Positions 26,535-37,449 of a DNA stretch of 62,434 nt are shown one piece after another. The stretch is taken from positions 1-62,434 of the forward strand of contig JAXCGZ010013706.1 in assembly GCA_037179515.1 (NCBI GenBank), in the 5' to 3' direction. The notes beneath the pieces were generated by a model. That model saw only the letters and a list, made by a program, of their open reading frames with translations, was not told where the DNA came from and did not search any database. Positions within the stretch are counted from its first letter, which is position 1. Each line of letters starts with the position of its first letter. This stretch comes from Halocaridina rubra. Taxonomy: Eukaryota; Arthropoda; Malacostraca; Decapoda; Atyidae. Both the position numbers and the translations under genes were made by a program.

Positions 26535-26990
26535 GGAAAGTGACTCACACACATATGATCCCATCATGGGGCATAAGGAAGGGATTCCAGCATTAATTCA
26601 CCAGCTCAAACATGTCTGCAAGCACCCTCATCTAAATGGGGTAGATTGTGACATTGAAAACCGTGTCTTACATTTATATATTTGTGTTCAAAACATTCCC
26701 ATGATATATGCTAGTCTGGTGCAAGCAGATATCATTGAAGCATTTGTATCTTTTAAGCAACAAGGTCATGGATTGCATCAATGAGGCATGAAAAAATAAA
26801 TACAAACTATGAAGATCATAGAGAAAATTTCTTCTTCTCTTTTAAGGAAAACTTCAAAGATTTTGAAAAAGGCTTTGCAAAATGAAACAAGACTAGTAAC
26901 AAAAATTGGCTTATAAGAAATTGATCTATATATTGTTAGGTTGAAGAGTCGTTATTACGACACGCAGAAAAACTTGGTACTTACCACTCA
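26535..26990 (+). repeat. Unknown interspersed repeat with coding-like content (copy 1)
   Basis: A frame of about 80 residues includes ALIHQLKHVCKHPHLNG and LHLYICVQNIPMIYASL and ends at a TGA near 26784. About 350 bp of it match the minus strand at 35690-36030, where the part reads YLYICFQNIPMIYTGLE. A gene fragment carried by a mobile element and an old processed pseudogene family are both possible. I do not recognise the protein. Confidence 0.5.
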
Positions 26991-27661
26991 TAACATAGCT
27001 GATGCTAAGCAACTAATAGAATTATGTGAGAACAAATAATAATAATTACTTATACACCTTATTCTTGGAATAACGCGGAGATAGGTTCTCAGAAGTGACG
27101 GGTAAATCAAAAATCGCGTAAAAAAAACGAGTCATTTTCCATAGGAAACAATGATAATGGGCATAGCTCGCTCAACAACCGTCGATAGACACACTACAGT
27201 GATCCTTCGTTTATCGCGAGGGTTAGGTTCCGGGACCCGTCGCGAGAGAGGAATTTTCGCGAAGTAGGATCACCCTATATGTACATAGATATTTTACATT
27301 GATTTTTACGTTTACACATTATAAACTGCATAAACCCTAACTGTACTGTTAACAAACCACCCTTTACTTCATAAATAACAGCATGCAAGCGTAAATTTAT
27401 ATGAAAGTGATAGATAAATTTACTGTGAATGAGGTGGTAATGACATGACATACTCATGTACATAGGTATTTTACAATTATTTTTACGTTTACTGTATAAA
27501 CCCTCCTAGCACTGTTAAAATACCACCCTTTACTTTATAAATAACAGCATGCAACGTAAATTTATATGTACGTGATAGGTAAACTTACCGTGAATGAGGT
27601 GGTAATGACGTTTGTAGACGCCAGAGGAAATTATTCCGCAGCCAATAACAGCTTTAAGCTG

Positions 27662-27820
27662 TTATTCATTGAAGCCAAAATAACGGCCGATATCCGTAAA
27701 CCTTTTTCCTTCTTTCAGTATATCTAAGAGTTTCACCTTATGTGTTATGGTTAACATCTTCCTTTGCCACTTAGGCTCACTACCAGAAGCCTTAGAAGAT
27801 GAAGGATGCTTGGGAGGCAT
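27662..27820 (-). pseudogene. N-terminus of Tigger transposase (53 codons)
   Basis: From ATG at 27820 the frame reads MPPKHPSSSKASGSEPKWQR, then LTITHKVKLLDILKEGKRF and IGRYFGFNE before a stop. This is the psq/CENP-B helix-turn-helix of Tigger transposases. The rest of the enzyme is missing. The same start occurs at 30870 (minus), and MPPKH opens the transposase at 10024. Confidence 0.8.
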
Positions 27821-28054
27821 TGCAAAGGTTGAAATACGCGAGTAAAAAAATCACAAGCAAAACGTATTAATAAGCACAACGTGAACGGCACACACGTGAG
27901 TTAGACTGAACGAGTGAGGTGAGACAATGGAAGATGGTGGGAGAACCAAACTTCAATGAAAAAGCCAATCAGACCCCATGATACAGAACATACAGAAAAA
28001 CAATTCTGTGATTCGTCGTCTCTCGCTCTTTCAGCCAATAGCATTCCATGAACT

Positions 28055-29100
28055 ATCTCGCGTAGGTGCGAGCCTTTGTCCGAAATGCTGATACCGGTAT
28101 CGTATTTTACATGGTGCAATACTGTTTTGGCAGTTGTGAGACCAGCGTTGCTGTACTGAGCGGAGACGTGGCCGGTGAAAAAGGTTCAAGAAAGGAAGAT
28201 AGATGTCGCAGAAATGAGAATGCTGAGGTGGATGTGTGGGGTGACTAGGGAGGACAGGATACGAAATGACCGGATCAGAGGTACAGTGAAGGTGGTGGAG
28301 GCGTCGGCGAAAGCGCAGGAGAGGAGATTACAGTGGTTCGGTCATGTGAAGCGGAGAGAAGAAAACTACGTGGGTGTGAGAGTGATGGAGATGGACGTGG
28401 AGGGCAGACGTAGACGAGGAAGACCTAAACTACGGTGGAAGGACCGACTGAAGGAGGATCTCAGAGAGAGACAGCTGGAGGAGGAGCAAGTGATGGACCA
28501 GAACCAGTGGAGACGACTAGTGAAGAGATGCGACCCCATATGAAAATGGGAACGCAAATAGAGGAAGAAGATTCTTAGGCTAAGAAATACGTTTTTTTTA
28601 GCAATAAAATCATGAAACTACTGGAAATTTTAATATATGCTAGCTCACGTAGGTGCGACCCCAATACATTGTACGCAATCGGACAGTATTTCACATGATG
28701 CAATACTGTGAGTTATATATCTAAATTAAAGCTTTTTACCAGTTTTTACTGTTTTATTACTCTTAGGCTAGGAACTACTTGTTTTATCAATAAAATAATG
28801 AAAATTTCAATATGTACTAGCTCACGTAGGTGTGACCCTTTCGTTTTCCGAAACGCTGATACCGGTATAGTATTTTACATGGTGCAATACCGTTAGAATT
28901 AGTTTTTTGCTATTTTTTACTGTTTTATTATTCTTAGGCTAGGAAATACATTTTTTTATCAATAAAATCATGAAACTACTGGAAATTTTAATATATGCTA
29001 GCTCATGTACATGCGACCCTTTGCGTTTTCCGAAACGCTGATACCGATATCGTACTTTCTATGGTGCACAGTTACATGTTCAAATTTATGCTTTTTTACT
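28055..29100. repeat. Tandem array of an ~181-bp unit in transposon B
   Basis: CTAGCTCACGTAGGTGCGACC and CGAAACGCTGATACCGGTAT recur near 28055, 28637, 28817 and 28999. The first interval is enlarged by an RTE insertion. Units of the same kind occur near 30965, 31123, 31215 and 31391 in transposon C. Confidence 0.8.
28135..28570 (+). mobile_element. 3' fragment of an RTE-type LINE
   Basis: A plus-strand frame reads KKVQERKIDVAEMRMLRWMC, LQWFGHVKRREENYVG, GRRRRGRPKLRWKDRLKED and ends before CCCATATGAAAATGGGAACG. This is the C-terminal tail of the RTE group, a different subfamily from the copies at 21646 and 42135. It lies in the 181-bp repeat of transposon B, after ATGGTGCAATACTG, and is 5'-truncated at the AETWPVKK codons. 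Confidence 0.8.
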
Positions 29101-29325
29101 ATTTCTTATTGTTTTATTATTCGTAGGCTGGGAAATAAATTTTTTTTATCAATAAAATAATGAATTTTTTTTTTCAATAAAAAAATGAAAATACTGAAAA
29201 TTTTTATTTTTTTTAGTATTTTAATATTTTTTAATATACCCATAAGAAACAAAAATTGCCAAAAAAAAATCGCGATACAGTGATTTCGCGAGGGAAGAAT
29301 TGCGATAGAGAGAAGGATCACTGTA

Positions 29326-30441
29326 TACCAAAACTATAAGATAAGTAAAACATATTTTATAAGTACATATCAAAGCAGAAAGACCTGTAGTTATTTATTT
29401 TAACATGCAAATAGTGTACAGTATAAAAGATATACAGATTAACTGTACAGTAAACAAATTAATGCAATCTATTATGCGGTGGGCAACAGGCATACACTGG
29501 GACGTGCATGGTGGCGGTGAGCACGAGGATGCAAACGTTTTGCCACCTCTGTATCAACTGAGGAACCCTCGCACGCTATTTCCCTGAAGATATTATATCG
29601 AAAGTTTGTTTGCTGTTTGTTCTTAATGCTTTTTTACATTATCTTCATAATATCCGATCGCATTAAGCGGTAGAAGGAGGAGGAGGATGCAGGAGAACAA
29701 ACCCCTATTGGCACACGTTTTGCCATTTCTGTATCAGCTGATGCTTATCGCTACTCAGGCACAATATCTTACTCATAAAATATTTATTTACTCTATCTAT
29801 TTGGGGTTTATCTAATTTTCAAGATTATAGTACATATTACATATTAATATTCCTTGGTTCTAAACATTATTCTATCTTCTTTACATATCGACAGTGCTGC
29901 ATGAAATCTAAAGGTAAACAAAGTCAGCTGAGAGAAAAAGAAAACTATACAATTCGTTACAAAGAAACTTAAATGAATTATATACATTCTCTACTCGCTA
30001 TTTCTCTGATGACATTATATTGAGAGTTTGTTTGCTGTTTGTTCTTAATGCCTTTTTTCAATTTTCTTCATAATATTCGATCACATAAAGCAGTAGAAGA
30101 GGGGAAGGATGCGGGAGAATGAACCTCTATCGGCAAACGTTTTGTTACACTTCCATATCAGCTGATGCACCCTCGCACATTATTTCCCAGACAATATTAT
30201 ATCAAAAATTTGTTTGCTGTTTGTTCTTAATGCTTTTTTTCACTTTTCTTCATTATATTCTATCGCATTAAATGGCAGAAGAGGAGGAGGATGCGGGAGA
30301 ACAAACCTCTATCGGCAAACGTTTTGCCACTTCCATATCAGCTGATGCACCCTCGCACGCTATTTCCCTGACGATATTATATAGAAAATTTGTTTGCTGT
30401 TTGTTCTTAATGCTCTTTTTCAATTTTCTACATAATACAGG
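29326..30441 (-). mobile_element. Inverted fragment of the 8302-11258 transposon family
   Basis: The complement of this stretch matches about 8540-9440. Examples are CACGTCCCAGTGTATGCCTG, TACTGTACAGTAAATC and at least four ~178-bp monomers with GCATCAGCTGATA and GCAAAACGTTTGC. It is wedged between transposons B and C. It has no ends of its own, so B and C may have inserted into it. Confidence 0.75.
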
Positions 30442-30443
30442 TA

Positions 30444-31731
30444 CAGTGTTACCTCCCTTATCGCGGTAGTTTGGTTCGGGACCCGGCGCGAACAAGGAAA
30501 TCCGCGGAGTAGGATCAGCCTATATGTACATAGATATTTTAATGTATTTTTACGTTTACACTGTATAAACCCCCCCTGTACTGTTAAAAACAACACCCTT
30601 TGCATTATAAATAACAGCAAGCAATGTAATTTTTTATGAAAGTTATAGGAAAACTTACCATGAATGAGGTGATGATGACTTGAAATACATAGGTACAGTA
30701 TTTTACAATAATTTTTACGTTTACGTAAAATAGCAGCCAACATCCACAAACTTTTTTCCTTCTTTCAACATATCTAAGAGTTTCACTTTATCTACAATGG
30801 TTAACATTTTCCTTTGCCGCTTAGGCTCACTACAAGAAGCCTTAGAAGATGAAGGATGCTTGGGAGGCATTGCAAAGGTTAAAATATGCGAGTAAAAAAA
30901 TCACAAGCAAAACGTATTAATAAGCACAACGTGAACGGCGCACACGTGAGTTAGACTGAACAAACCTTTGTCCGAAACGCTGATAGCGGTATCGTATTTT
31001 ACATGTTGCAATACTGTTAGTATTTATGTTATTTACCATTTTTTACTGTTTTATTATTCTTAGGCTAAGAAATACGATTTTTATCAATAAAATCATGAAA
31101 CTACTGGAAATATAGATATATACTAGCTCACGTAGCTGCTACCCCAATACATTGTAAGCTATCGGACACAAGCAAAACGTTTAATAAGCACAACGTGAAC
31201 GGCGCACACGTGAGTTAGACTGAACGAGCCTTTGTCCGAAACACTGATAGCGGTATCGTATTTTATATGTTGCAATACTGTTAGTATTTATGTTATTTAC
31301 TATTTTTTACTGTTTTATTATTCTTAGGCTAAGAAATACGTTTTTTTATCAATAAAATCATGAAACTACTGGAAATATAAATATATATGCTAGCTCACAT
31401 AGCTGCGACCCCAATACATTGTACGCTATCGGACACTATTTCGCATGATGCAATACTGTGAGTTATACTGTACGCACGTATATCTAAATTTATGTTTTTT
31501 ACTATTTTTTACTGTTTTATTATTCGTAGGCTGGGAAATAAATTTTTTTTATCAATTAGATAATGAAATAATTTTTTTCAATAAAAAAATTAAAATACTG
31601 AGAATTTTTTTTTTTTAATATTATAATATTTTTGCATATACCCAAAAATTAAAATAGTAATTTGCCAACAAAAAAAACCGTGGTACAGTGAAAACGCGAA
31701 CCAAGAAACGCGATCCAGCGGGGGATCACTG
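30444..31731 (-). mobile_element. Tigger-like transposon C
   Basis: Ends are CAGTGTTACCTCCCTTATCG and, on the other strand, CAGTGATCCCCCGCTGGATCG. TA duplications lie at 30442-30443 and 31732-31733. It holds one 160-bp monomer (30560-30725), a transposase N-terminus and units of the ~181-bp repeat. Non-autonomous. Confidence 0.85.
30725..30870 (-). pseudogene. N-terminus of Tigger transposase in element C
   Basis: ATG at 30870; the frame reads MPPKHPSSSKASCSEPKRQR, then KMLTIVDKVKLLDMLKEGKK and VGCYFT, where similarity ends. It is the same truncated gene as at 27662-27820. The breakpoint is close to the one in element B, suggesting that B and C derive from one deleted ancestor. Confidence 0.75.
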
Positions 31732-31733
31732 TA

Positions 31734-32026
31734 TTTGAAATTGTGGAAATGGTAGTGTGATAACTTGAAATCACATGCAATAGCATTCGCTTGCAGTTCT
31801 TTTTATTGCTGCCAATTAAAACTGACTCTTATGTTGAGATTGATGGCTTTTCATTACTCTTAATAGTTGTCGGAGTAGAACAAAATAATTTCCTCATCCT
31901 AGACATTGTGGGGGTTTTGTAGAATAACAGCAGAGATACATACTTGAAACTTCGTACTGTAATGACTGCTGACAGTAGATTGAGAGCAATATGTGAGAAT
32001 AAGTGAATGGATTGGTAGGATGCTAG
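31734..32026. other. Intronic non-coding sequence
   Basis: Nothing recognised. Confidence 0.5.
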
Positions 32027-32028
32027 TA

Positions 32029-32952
32029 AAGACTCTCCCCAACTTACGAACGAGTTAGGTGTTAGAAGTCCATTCGAAAGTAGAAATGTTCGTAAGTTGT
32101 GTATAGATAAAAGAAAGTAATGTACAATACGTACATAAGCAGTACTGTACAGTACTAAGGCTAAAAATACTTTACTACTTTACTAAGTAAAACATTAAGT
32201 ATATAGTATAAATGAATTTAAATATGTTCATAAGTTGATATTTTGTATGTACAGTACTGTCTATATGTTGGTTAAGCACAAGAGAGGACTGCAATTATTA
32301 CTCAGAGTTCCAAGACCCTTTGTTTCAGATATCCCTGTTGAAGAGAGTGACAGAAAGATTCTTCTCCCAAAGAGGTCTTCTCCAGAATTGTGTTCAATGT
32401 GTTCAACAATGAAGTATCTTTTCCGTTGGAATACAAGCTGAAGACACTTTTCCAGAAAAGTGTCTTCAGAAGTGATTGTTTTGTACTTGGTGTGCCAAAC
32501 TGATGATACTTCACCGACATATGAAATATCCAGAGCTTTCTTTTCTACCATTTCATTTTTATCAACCCTTGGAAAAGCACCAAGGCATAGCAAGTACAGA
32601 ACAGTCTTTGCTAAAGACACTTTTCTGGAAAAAAGATATTTGGACCTCAGGATGTGGCACTTCCTGGTCTTTGTCTTTTGGAGAATAATTTCTCTTACTC
32701 TCTTCAACGGGAATATCTTGAACAATGGGTTCTAGAACCTTGTGTATTAATTACAGTCCTCTCTCATGCTTCTTAGCAACTACATAAGACATAAAGTATG
32801 CAATATAAATTAATTTTAATACAGTAATAATAACGAAATGATGCAGTACAGTACAGTAATACATACATAATTCATGAGTAGATAATGGATAGGTTTTTGT
32901 TTGTATGTGTGAATGTTCGTAACTCGGTTGTTTGTAAGTAGGGGAGCTTCTG
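32029..32952. mobile_element. TA-flanked non-autonomous transposon, long form
   Basis: Ends AAGACTCTCCCCAACTTACG and (complement) CAGAAGCTCCCCTACTTACA, with TA at 32027-32028 and 32953-32954. The outer parts match the 325-bp element at 51163-51487. The middle 500 bp are extra and include a perfect 15-bp-arm palindrome. A minus-strand frame of 154 residues runs through the middle (32261-32725), but I recognise no domain in it. Confidence 0.7.
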
Positions 32953-32954
32953 TA

Positions 32955-35100
32955 CTGCTGGCTGCAGGAAAATGATGTACGCCCAATTGGGCAACACTTG
33001 CCCTGCCGGAAACAGCAATGGTGGCCAGGAATATGGTAAATATTTGTGGTCCAGTAACAGTCATAGAGTTGACCAGTCATAAGTCGTAGACTACCTGTAT
33101 ATCAGATTATTCTCTTAGAAGAATATCAGATTTTGTAAGTGCCTTCTTAATATCCATGTCATAATTATTCTTTAGAGGTAATAATGTATTTTAAGTATAA
33201 ACATACTCCTAACTGAAGCTCAGAGCTCCATGGTAATATATTTTTTCCTGCCCCAGATGATTCTTGGGGGTATAGTATCTTGGCTGCACTAAAAGGAATT
33301 TAATTTTTGCCATCAAAGAATACCAAGGGATCAGTGCATGCACAGGGAGACATCTGGTTAATCCTCCCGTGAGCTCAATAAGAGCTCATTGCTACAATAT
33401 ATGGAATAGTAACTTTGGTCATAAACACTTTAAAACTCTTGTTATTATGTTCATCAGCTTGATCTTAGAATCAAAGAATCTATTTTGATACAGTATACCC
33501 ATAATCTCCCTAAATTTAAGAAACAGTTTGTATTATTTATTCATGTATTAACAGTGGTTAATACATGAATAAATATGGTTATTTAAATTTTAATATAAAT
33601 ATTGTTACGTAACTCAAGTGTGCTACACTTACGATGTGAACATAGCATTGTTTGCTACATGCCAAAACAGTAGTAACTTTGAGCAAATCAGAAGACATTT
33701 CAAAATGTTGAATATATTCCTTGCATTGATATTTTGTACCTTATTATTATTATTATTAGTAGTAGTAGTAGTAGTAGTAATTGTAGTAGTAGCATTCCTG
33801 ATATTATTGTTATATTGCTGTATTTATTTTTTTTGCATGTGTTAAGATTCCTCCAAGAATTATATCCAGCCCTTTTTTGAAGCTCTGTGTATCACTTTAA
33901 AAGGTGCAGGATGCACTCTTTATGAAAATTTAGAACTCATCTAGTTACAACAGAGTGGTCCCTTGTCTTACCAAAAGTGGTTCCTTAACCCTCTGCGTTT
34001 ATCAAAAACTGCGTATGTGCAAGACTTTAAAGAAAGGGTCTGTGTTCTCAAATACTTTAAATGATACCAAGATTACTGTACTGTACTTAATCAATTTTTT
34101 CAAAAACAGTACAGTTACGAATGTAATGTAATTTTGGGGAGAAATTTTCCCTTTTTATTTTTTTATTTTCTGACACTATGTTCAATTCTGTACTATTTAA
34201 AACCATGTAAGGTGAGGAACTATTGGATTTATCTCACATTACAGTTCCCATTATATTTCTGTTATTTATTTATTTATATTTTGTTTACTTTATGGAGCAC
34301 TGTATGAGGTATACCTTATTTGAAAGGCTCCTAAGTTTTTCATTGTGTTATCTCCCTCATTCTCTATTTCATTTAAACCCTAGGCTTTGATACTGCTATC
34401 TGTTGTATCAAAGGAAGTTTACATTTACGTATTTTTTATTTACTGTACCAGGTCCTGTTTATGATAATTTTTTATAACAGTATTCATCTTTATGAAACCT
34501 GTAATACTAAACTTATATACCTTTGAATATAATTGAGATATACAAGAGTCATAGTTTGAAGTATATGAAATGCTCTGTCAAGATGCTGTTTAATTTCCTT
34601 CCCCATAACATCCGGTTGCATTATGGCCCCACTCAATAGCCCTGCATGATAGTATTATTTTGTCAGTTTTAGTTAATGATGATAGGAAATATGATAGTTG
34701 ACTAACGCTAGTTTACACAGCATTACATCAATCTGCAACAGATTATTAAAGACCCATAAAAATACATTTATTCTAAAAACAATGAGGACATAAAAATAAA
34801 TATGAAAATTACATAAGATATATGAAATTATTTTAGAATGAATAATTTTATATATACAGTTTTGTGTATAGTAAATGCTCTGCATTTTTCAAGAAGTCCT
34901 GGTCGTTTTATCACTTTTCCTGCAAGATGTCAATAAAATTAATTACACCTCATTTTGGGAGGGAATGTCTGCCACTGCTTAGCAAAATAATTTTGTACTC
35001 AACCCCTTGGCATCTAACAGGCTATTGACTACTTCAAGTACCTCTCTACATTGACTCTTATATGGCATCGTGACTCTAGATGCCAGATATCGATTTCCTC
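32955..35100. other. Intronic non-coding sequence
   Basis: No exon or mobile element recognised. Contains the trinucleotide run at 33741-33801. Confidence 0.5.
33741..33801. repeat. (TTA)/(GTA) trinucleotide run
   Basis: TTATTATTATTATTAG passes into repeated TAG units; a short compound microsatellite. Confidence 0.85.
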
Positions 35101-35104
35101 TTTA

Positions 35105-35400
35105 CTTCCACTTAAGGGACTAGCATGCAATTTGTAATTATTACAATGCCAATTACCGGATTCTCGCCTCTAATCGATATCTTCCACACATGTCCAACTC
35201 TCAGGTAAAGGATCAAAGGGTATGCAGAGAGTATTTGATATTTTCCTCTTCAACTCCACTTGAGGAAATAGCACGTAACTTGAAATTATTACTATGCCAA
35301 TTACCGGAGTCTTGCCCCTAATTGATATCTTCCACATGCGTTCAACTCGCAGGTTATGGGTTAAAGGGTATGCAGAGGGTATTTTACTGAATTTTCTTTA
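35105..35400. repeat. 148-bp tandem duplication
   Basis: ATGCCAATTACCGGA, GATATCTTCCACA and AAAGGGTATGCAGAG each occur twice 148 bp apart (35149 and 35297 for CCAATTACCGG). Copies are clearly diverged. Confidence 0.8.
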
Positions 35401-35689
35401 CTTTTCTTTACATCAGCAGCAGTTAAAATATATACATACTGCCTACTTATTTAGAAAGACAGAAAAATGTTAAACTATCGAGCAATGTTGTAATGTTAGT
35501 GACTTTATGGTGTTGCATATATTGGGTCTAGGTCATTTTTAAAGGGTATTTTTTATTTAAGTAATTATTTTTACTTAAGTCGTGAGTTTGGAAAGAATTC
35601 ATGATGTGGGACGAGATTTACAGTACTTGCTGTCATTTACTTTTAATATCGCCAGTTGATTTGCATTCAACAAAATAATATTTTCTTTT

Positions 35690-36030
35690 CTTTTAGCGAA
35701 AAGCACTACAATTTTAATCTTCTTGATCAACTTCTCATAAACCAACATGGATAGCTTCAATATTGCCTAGGCTTCCTCTTAACTCATTTAAGTTTCTATT
35801 CAAAAAGAAGCTGCATTGTTTATAATCTTCATAGTTTTTTATTTTTTTCACCTCTTCTATAAAATCCAGTATTTTTTTTTAATAATAATAATAATAATAA
35901 TAACTTAAAAGAGTCTAATCCTTGAATAATATCTGTACTTGCTTCCAGACCAGTATATATCATGGGAATGTTTTGAAAGCATATATATAAGTAATAGCTC
36001 ATGATATTGCTTTGAGGTTGAAAGTTCACT
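35690..36030 (-). repeat. Unknown interspersed repeat with coding-like content (copy 2)
   Basis: Matches 26640-26960 in the other orientation; both contain CAAAACATTCCCATGATATA. The frame reads YLYICFQNIPMIYTGLEAS, then an ATT microsatellite (35880-35901). Confidence 0.5.
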
Positions 36031-36197
36031 GGCCCATGGAATGGAGTAGATACAATGTTAATAGTATTTTGCCTCCTTTGTTAACTTGGACTTAGATGTC
36101 CTTTATTTTTTATTTTATGAGTGGGACAGGCAGAAACTGCCCCCATCAATAAAGGCCCGGGCACGAGAAAATACCAAAACGAAGGAAAAGAAAAAGG

Positions 36198-37446
36198 TTA
36201 TGGACAAGGCAGAGATGAGGTAATGTAAGGAAAACGACAGATAGAAAAGACTGTCAAAGTACAGAGGACCCAGAGATATAGAGGACTAGGCTCTGAGATG
36301 ACGATAGGTCTGCTTTTTGAAGGATGAAAGGTCATAATAATTAGGAAAGACAGAAGAAAGAAGAGAGTTCCAGAGTCGAGGTAGATGGGAAAAAGCAGTC
36401 GCTGCACCGATCAATCCGCGAGCTACAAATCTCCACACAGTACCTGTGAGATGAGACCGCTTGGTGAGTGTTATGCGGCCTCGGCAGTGAAGGAGAGATG
36501 CAACTCGCCAACTCATCTGAGCTAAAATGGAAGTAGTAGCGGTAGAAAAGAGAAAGGGAAGATACCTTACGGCGAAGAGAGAGAGAATCCAGATTAGAAG
36601 TAGGAGAAGGATCATTAATGAGTCTGACTGCCTTAGATTCCACCCTAACAAGAAGCCTTAGATTCAACCCTATCAAGAAGATAAGTATAAGAAGAAGCAT
36701 CCCAGATGTGTGAGCAGTATTCTAAGCAGGGACAGATAAGACCTTTATAAATTTTAAGTAACTGGCAAGAGGAAAAATAATGGCAAAAACAAAACAAAAC
36801 CCCAATTTTTTTAATGAAGATTTAGAAATTTGGATTATATGATTCCTCCAAGACAACTTAGAGGCTATATGGGTTCCTAATATGTTAACAGAATTTAGAG
36901 GGTAAATTTCGTTAGTTTAGAATACAATAGGGTTATCAGGAGGAGAAAGAGATAGAGAGATAGCCAGAAACGGTCTTGGAGGCATTGAATTTAACTAAAT
37001 TTTGAATGACCCACTCAGATACACTGCAAATCGGTGTTATGAGTAGAAGAAAGAGTTATATTAGACTGATTACGAGTAACAGATAAAGGTTGTAAAGAAA
37101 AGGCAGAGGAAAAGTGAAGGGTAGAATCATCAGCAAAGGCATGAAAAAGAGAGGAAGATGGAGATTGTAGAAGATCATTGATGAAGAGAAGGAAGAGAGT
37201 AGGTGAAAGAACAGAGCCCTGTGGAACATCACTGGTAACAGAGAAAGGGCTAGATGTTGTGCCATCAACAACTACAAATATAAAATGGTCAGTAAGAAAA
37301 CTGGAAATAAGAGAACAGGAAGAAGGGGTAAAGTCATAGGCAGGGAGTTTGGCCAACAGAGCCTTGTGCCAGACTCTGTCAAAAGCCTTAGAGATATTGA
37401 GGGCGACGACAAAGGATTCCCCATAGTTTTCAGAGAAGATGACCAT
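36198..37446 (-). pseudogene. Catalytic RT and C-terminus of the jockey-type LINE
   Basis: Contains NISKAFDRVWHKALLAKLP (motif A), DVPQGSVLSPTLFLLFINDL, HAFADDSTLHF (the ADD core) and, after frame changes, RVESKAVRLINDPSPTSNLD and SRLWNSLLSSVFPNYYD at the C-terminus. Between 36700 and 37015 the frame is broken but the sequence is still LINE-derived. Non-functional. Confidence 0.8.
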
Positions 37447-37449
37447 ACG

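Larger units (their letters stand above)
27197..29323 (-). mobile_element. Tigger-like transposon B
   Basis: Ends are CAGTGATCCTTCGTTTATCG and, on the other strand, CAGTGATCCTTCTCTCTATCG. Perfect TA duplications lie at 27195-27196 and 29324-29325. Inside are two diverged copies of the 160-bp monomer (27320-27610), a transposase N-terminus (minus strand), an RTE fragment (28135-28570) and four units of an ~181-bp repeat. DNA left of it (27058-27110) looks like the end of yet another Tigger-like element (AATAACGCGGAGATAGGTTC). Confidence 0.85.

Noticed and set aside
36341..36700. Possible host gene from the long minus-strand frames near 36-41 kb
   Set aside because: Endonuclease, reverse transcriptase and C-terminal motifs plus the repeated 3' tail show a LINE.
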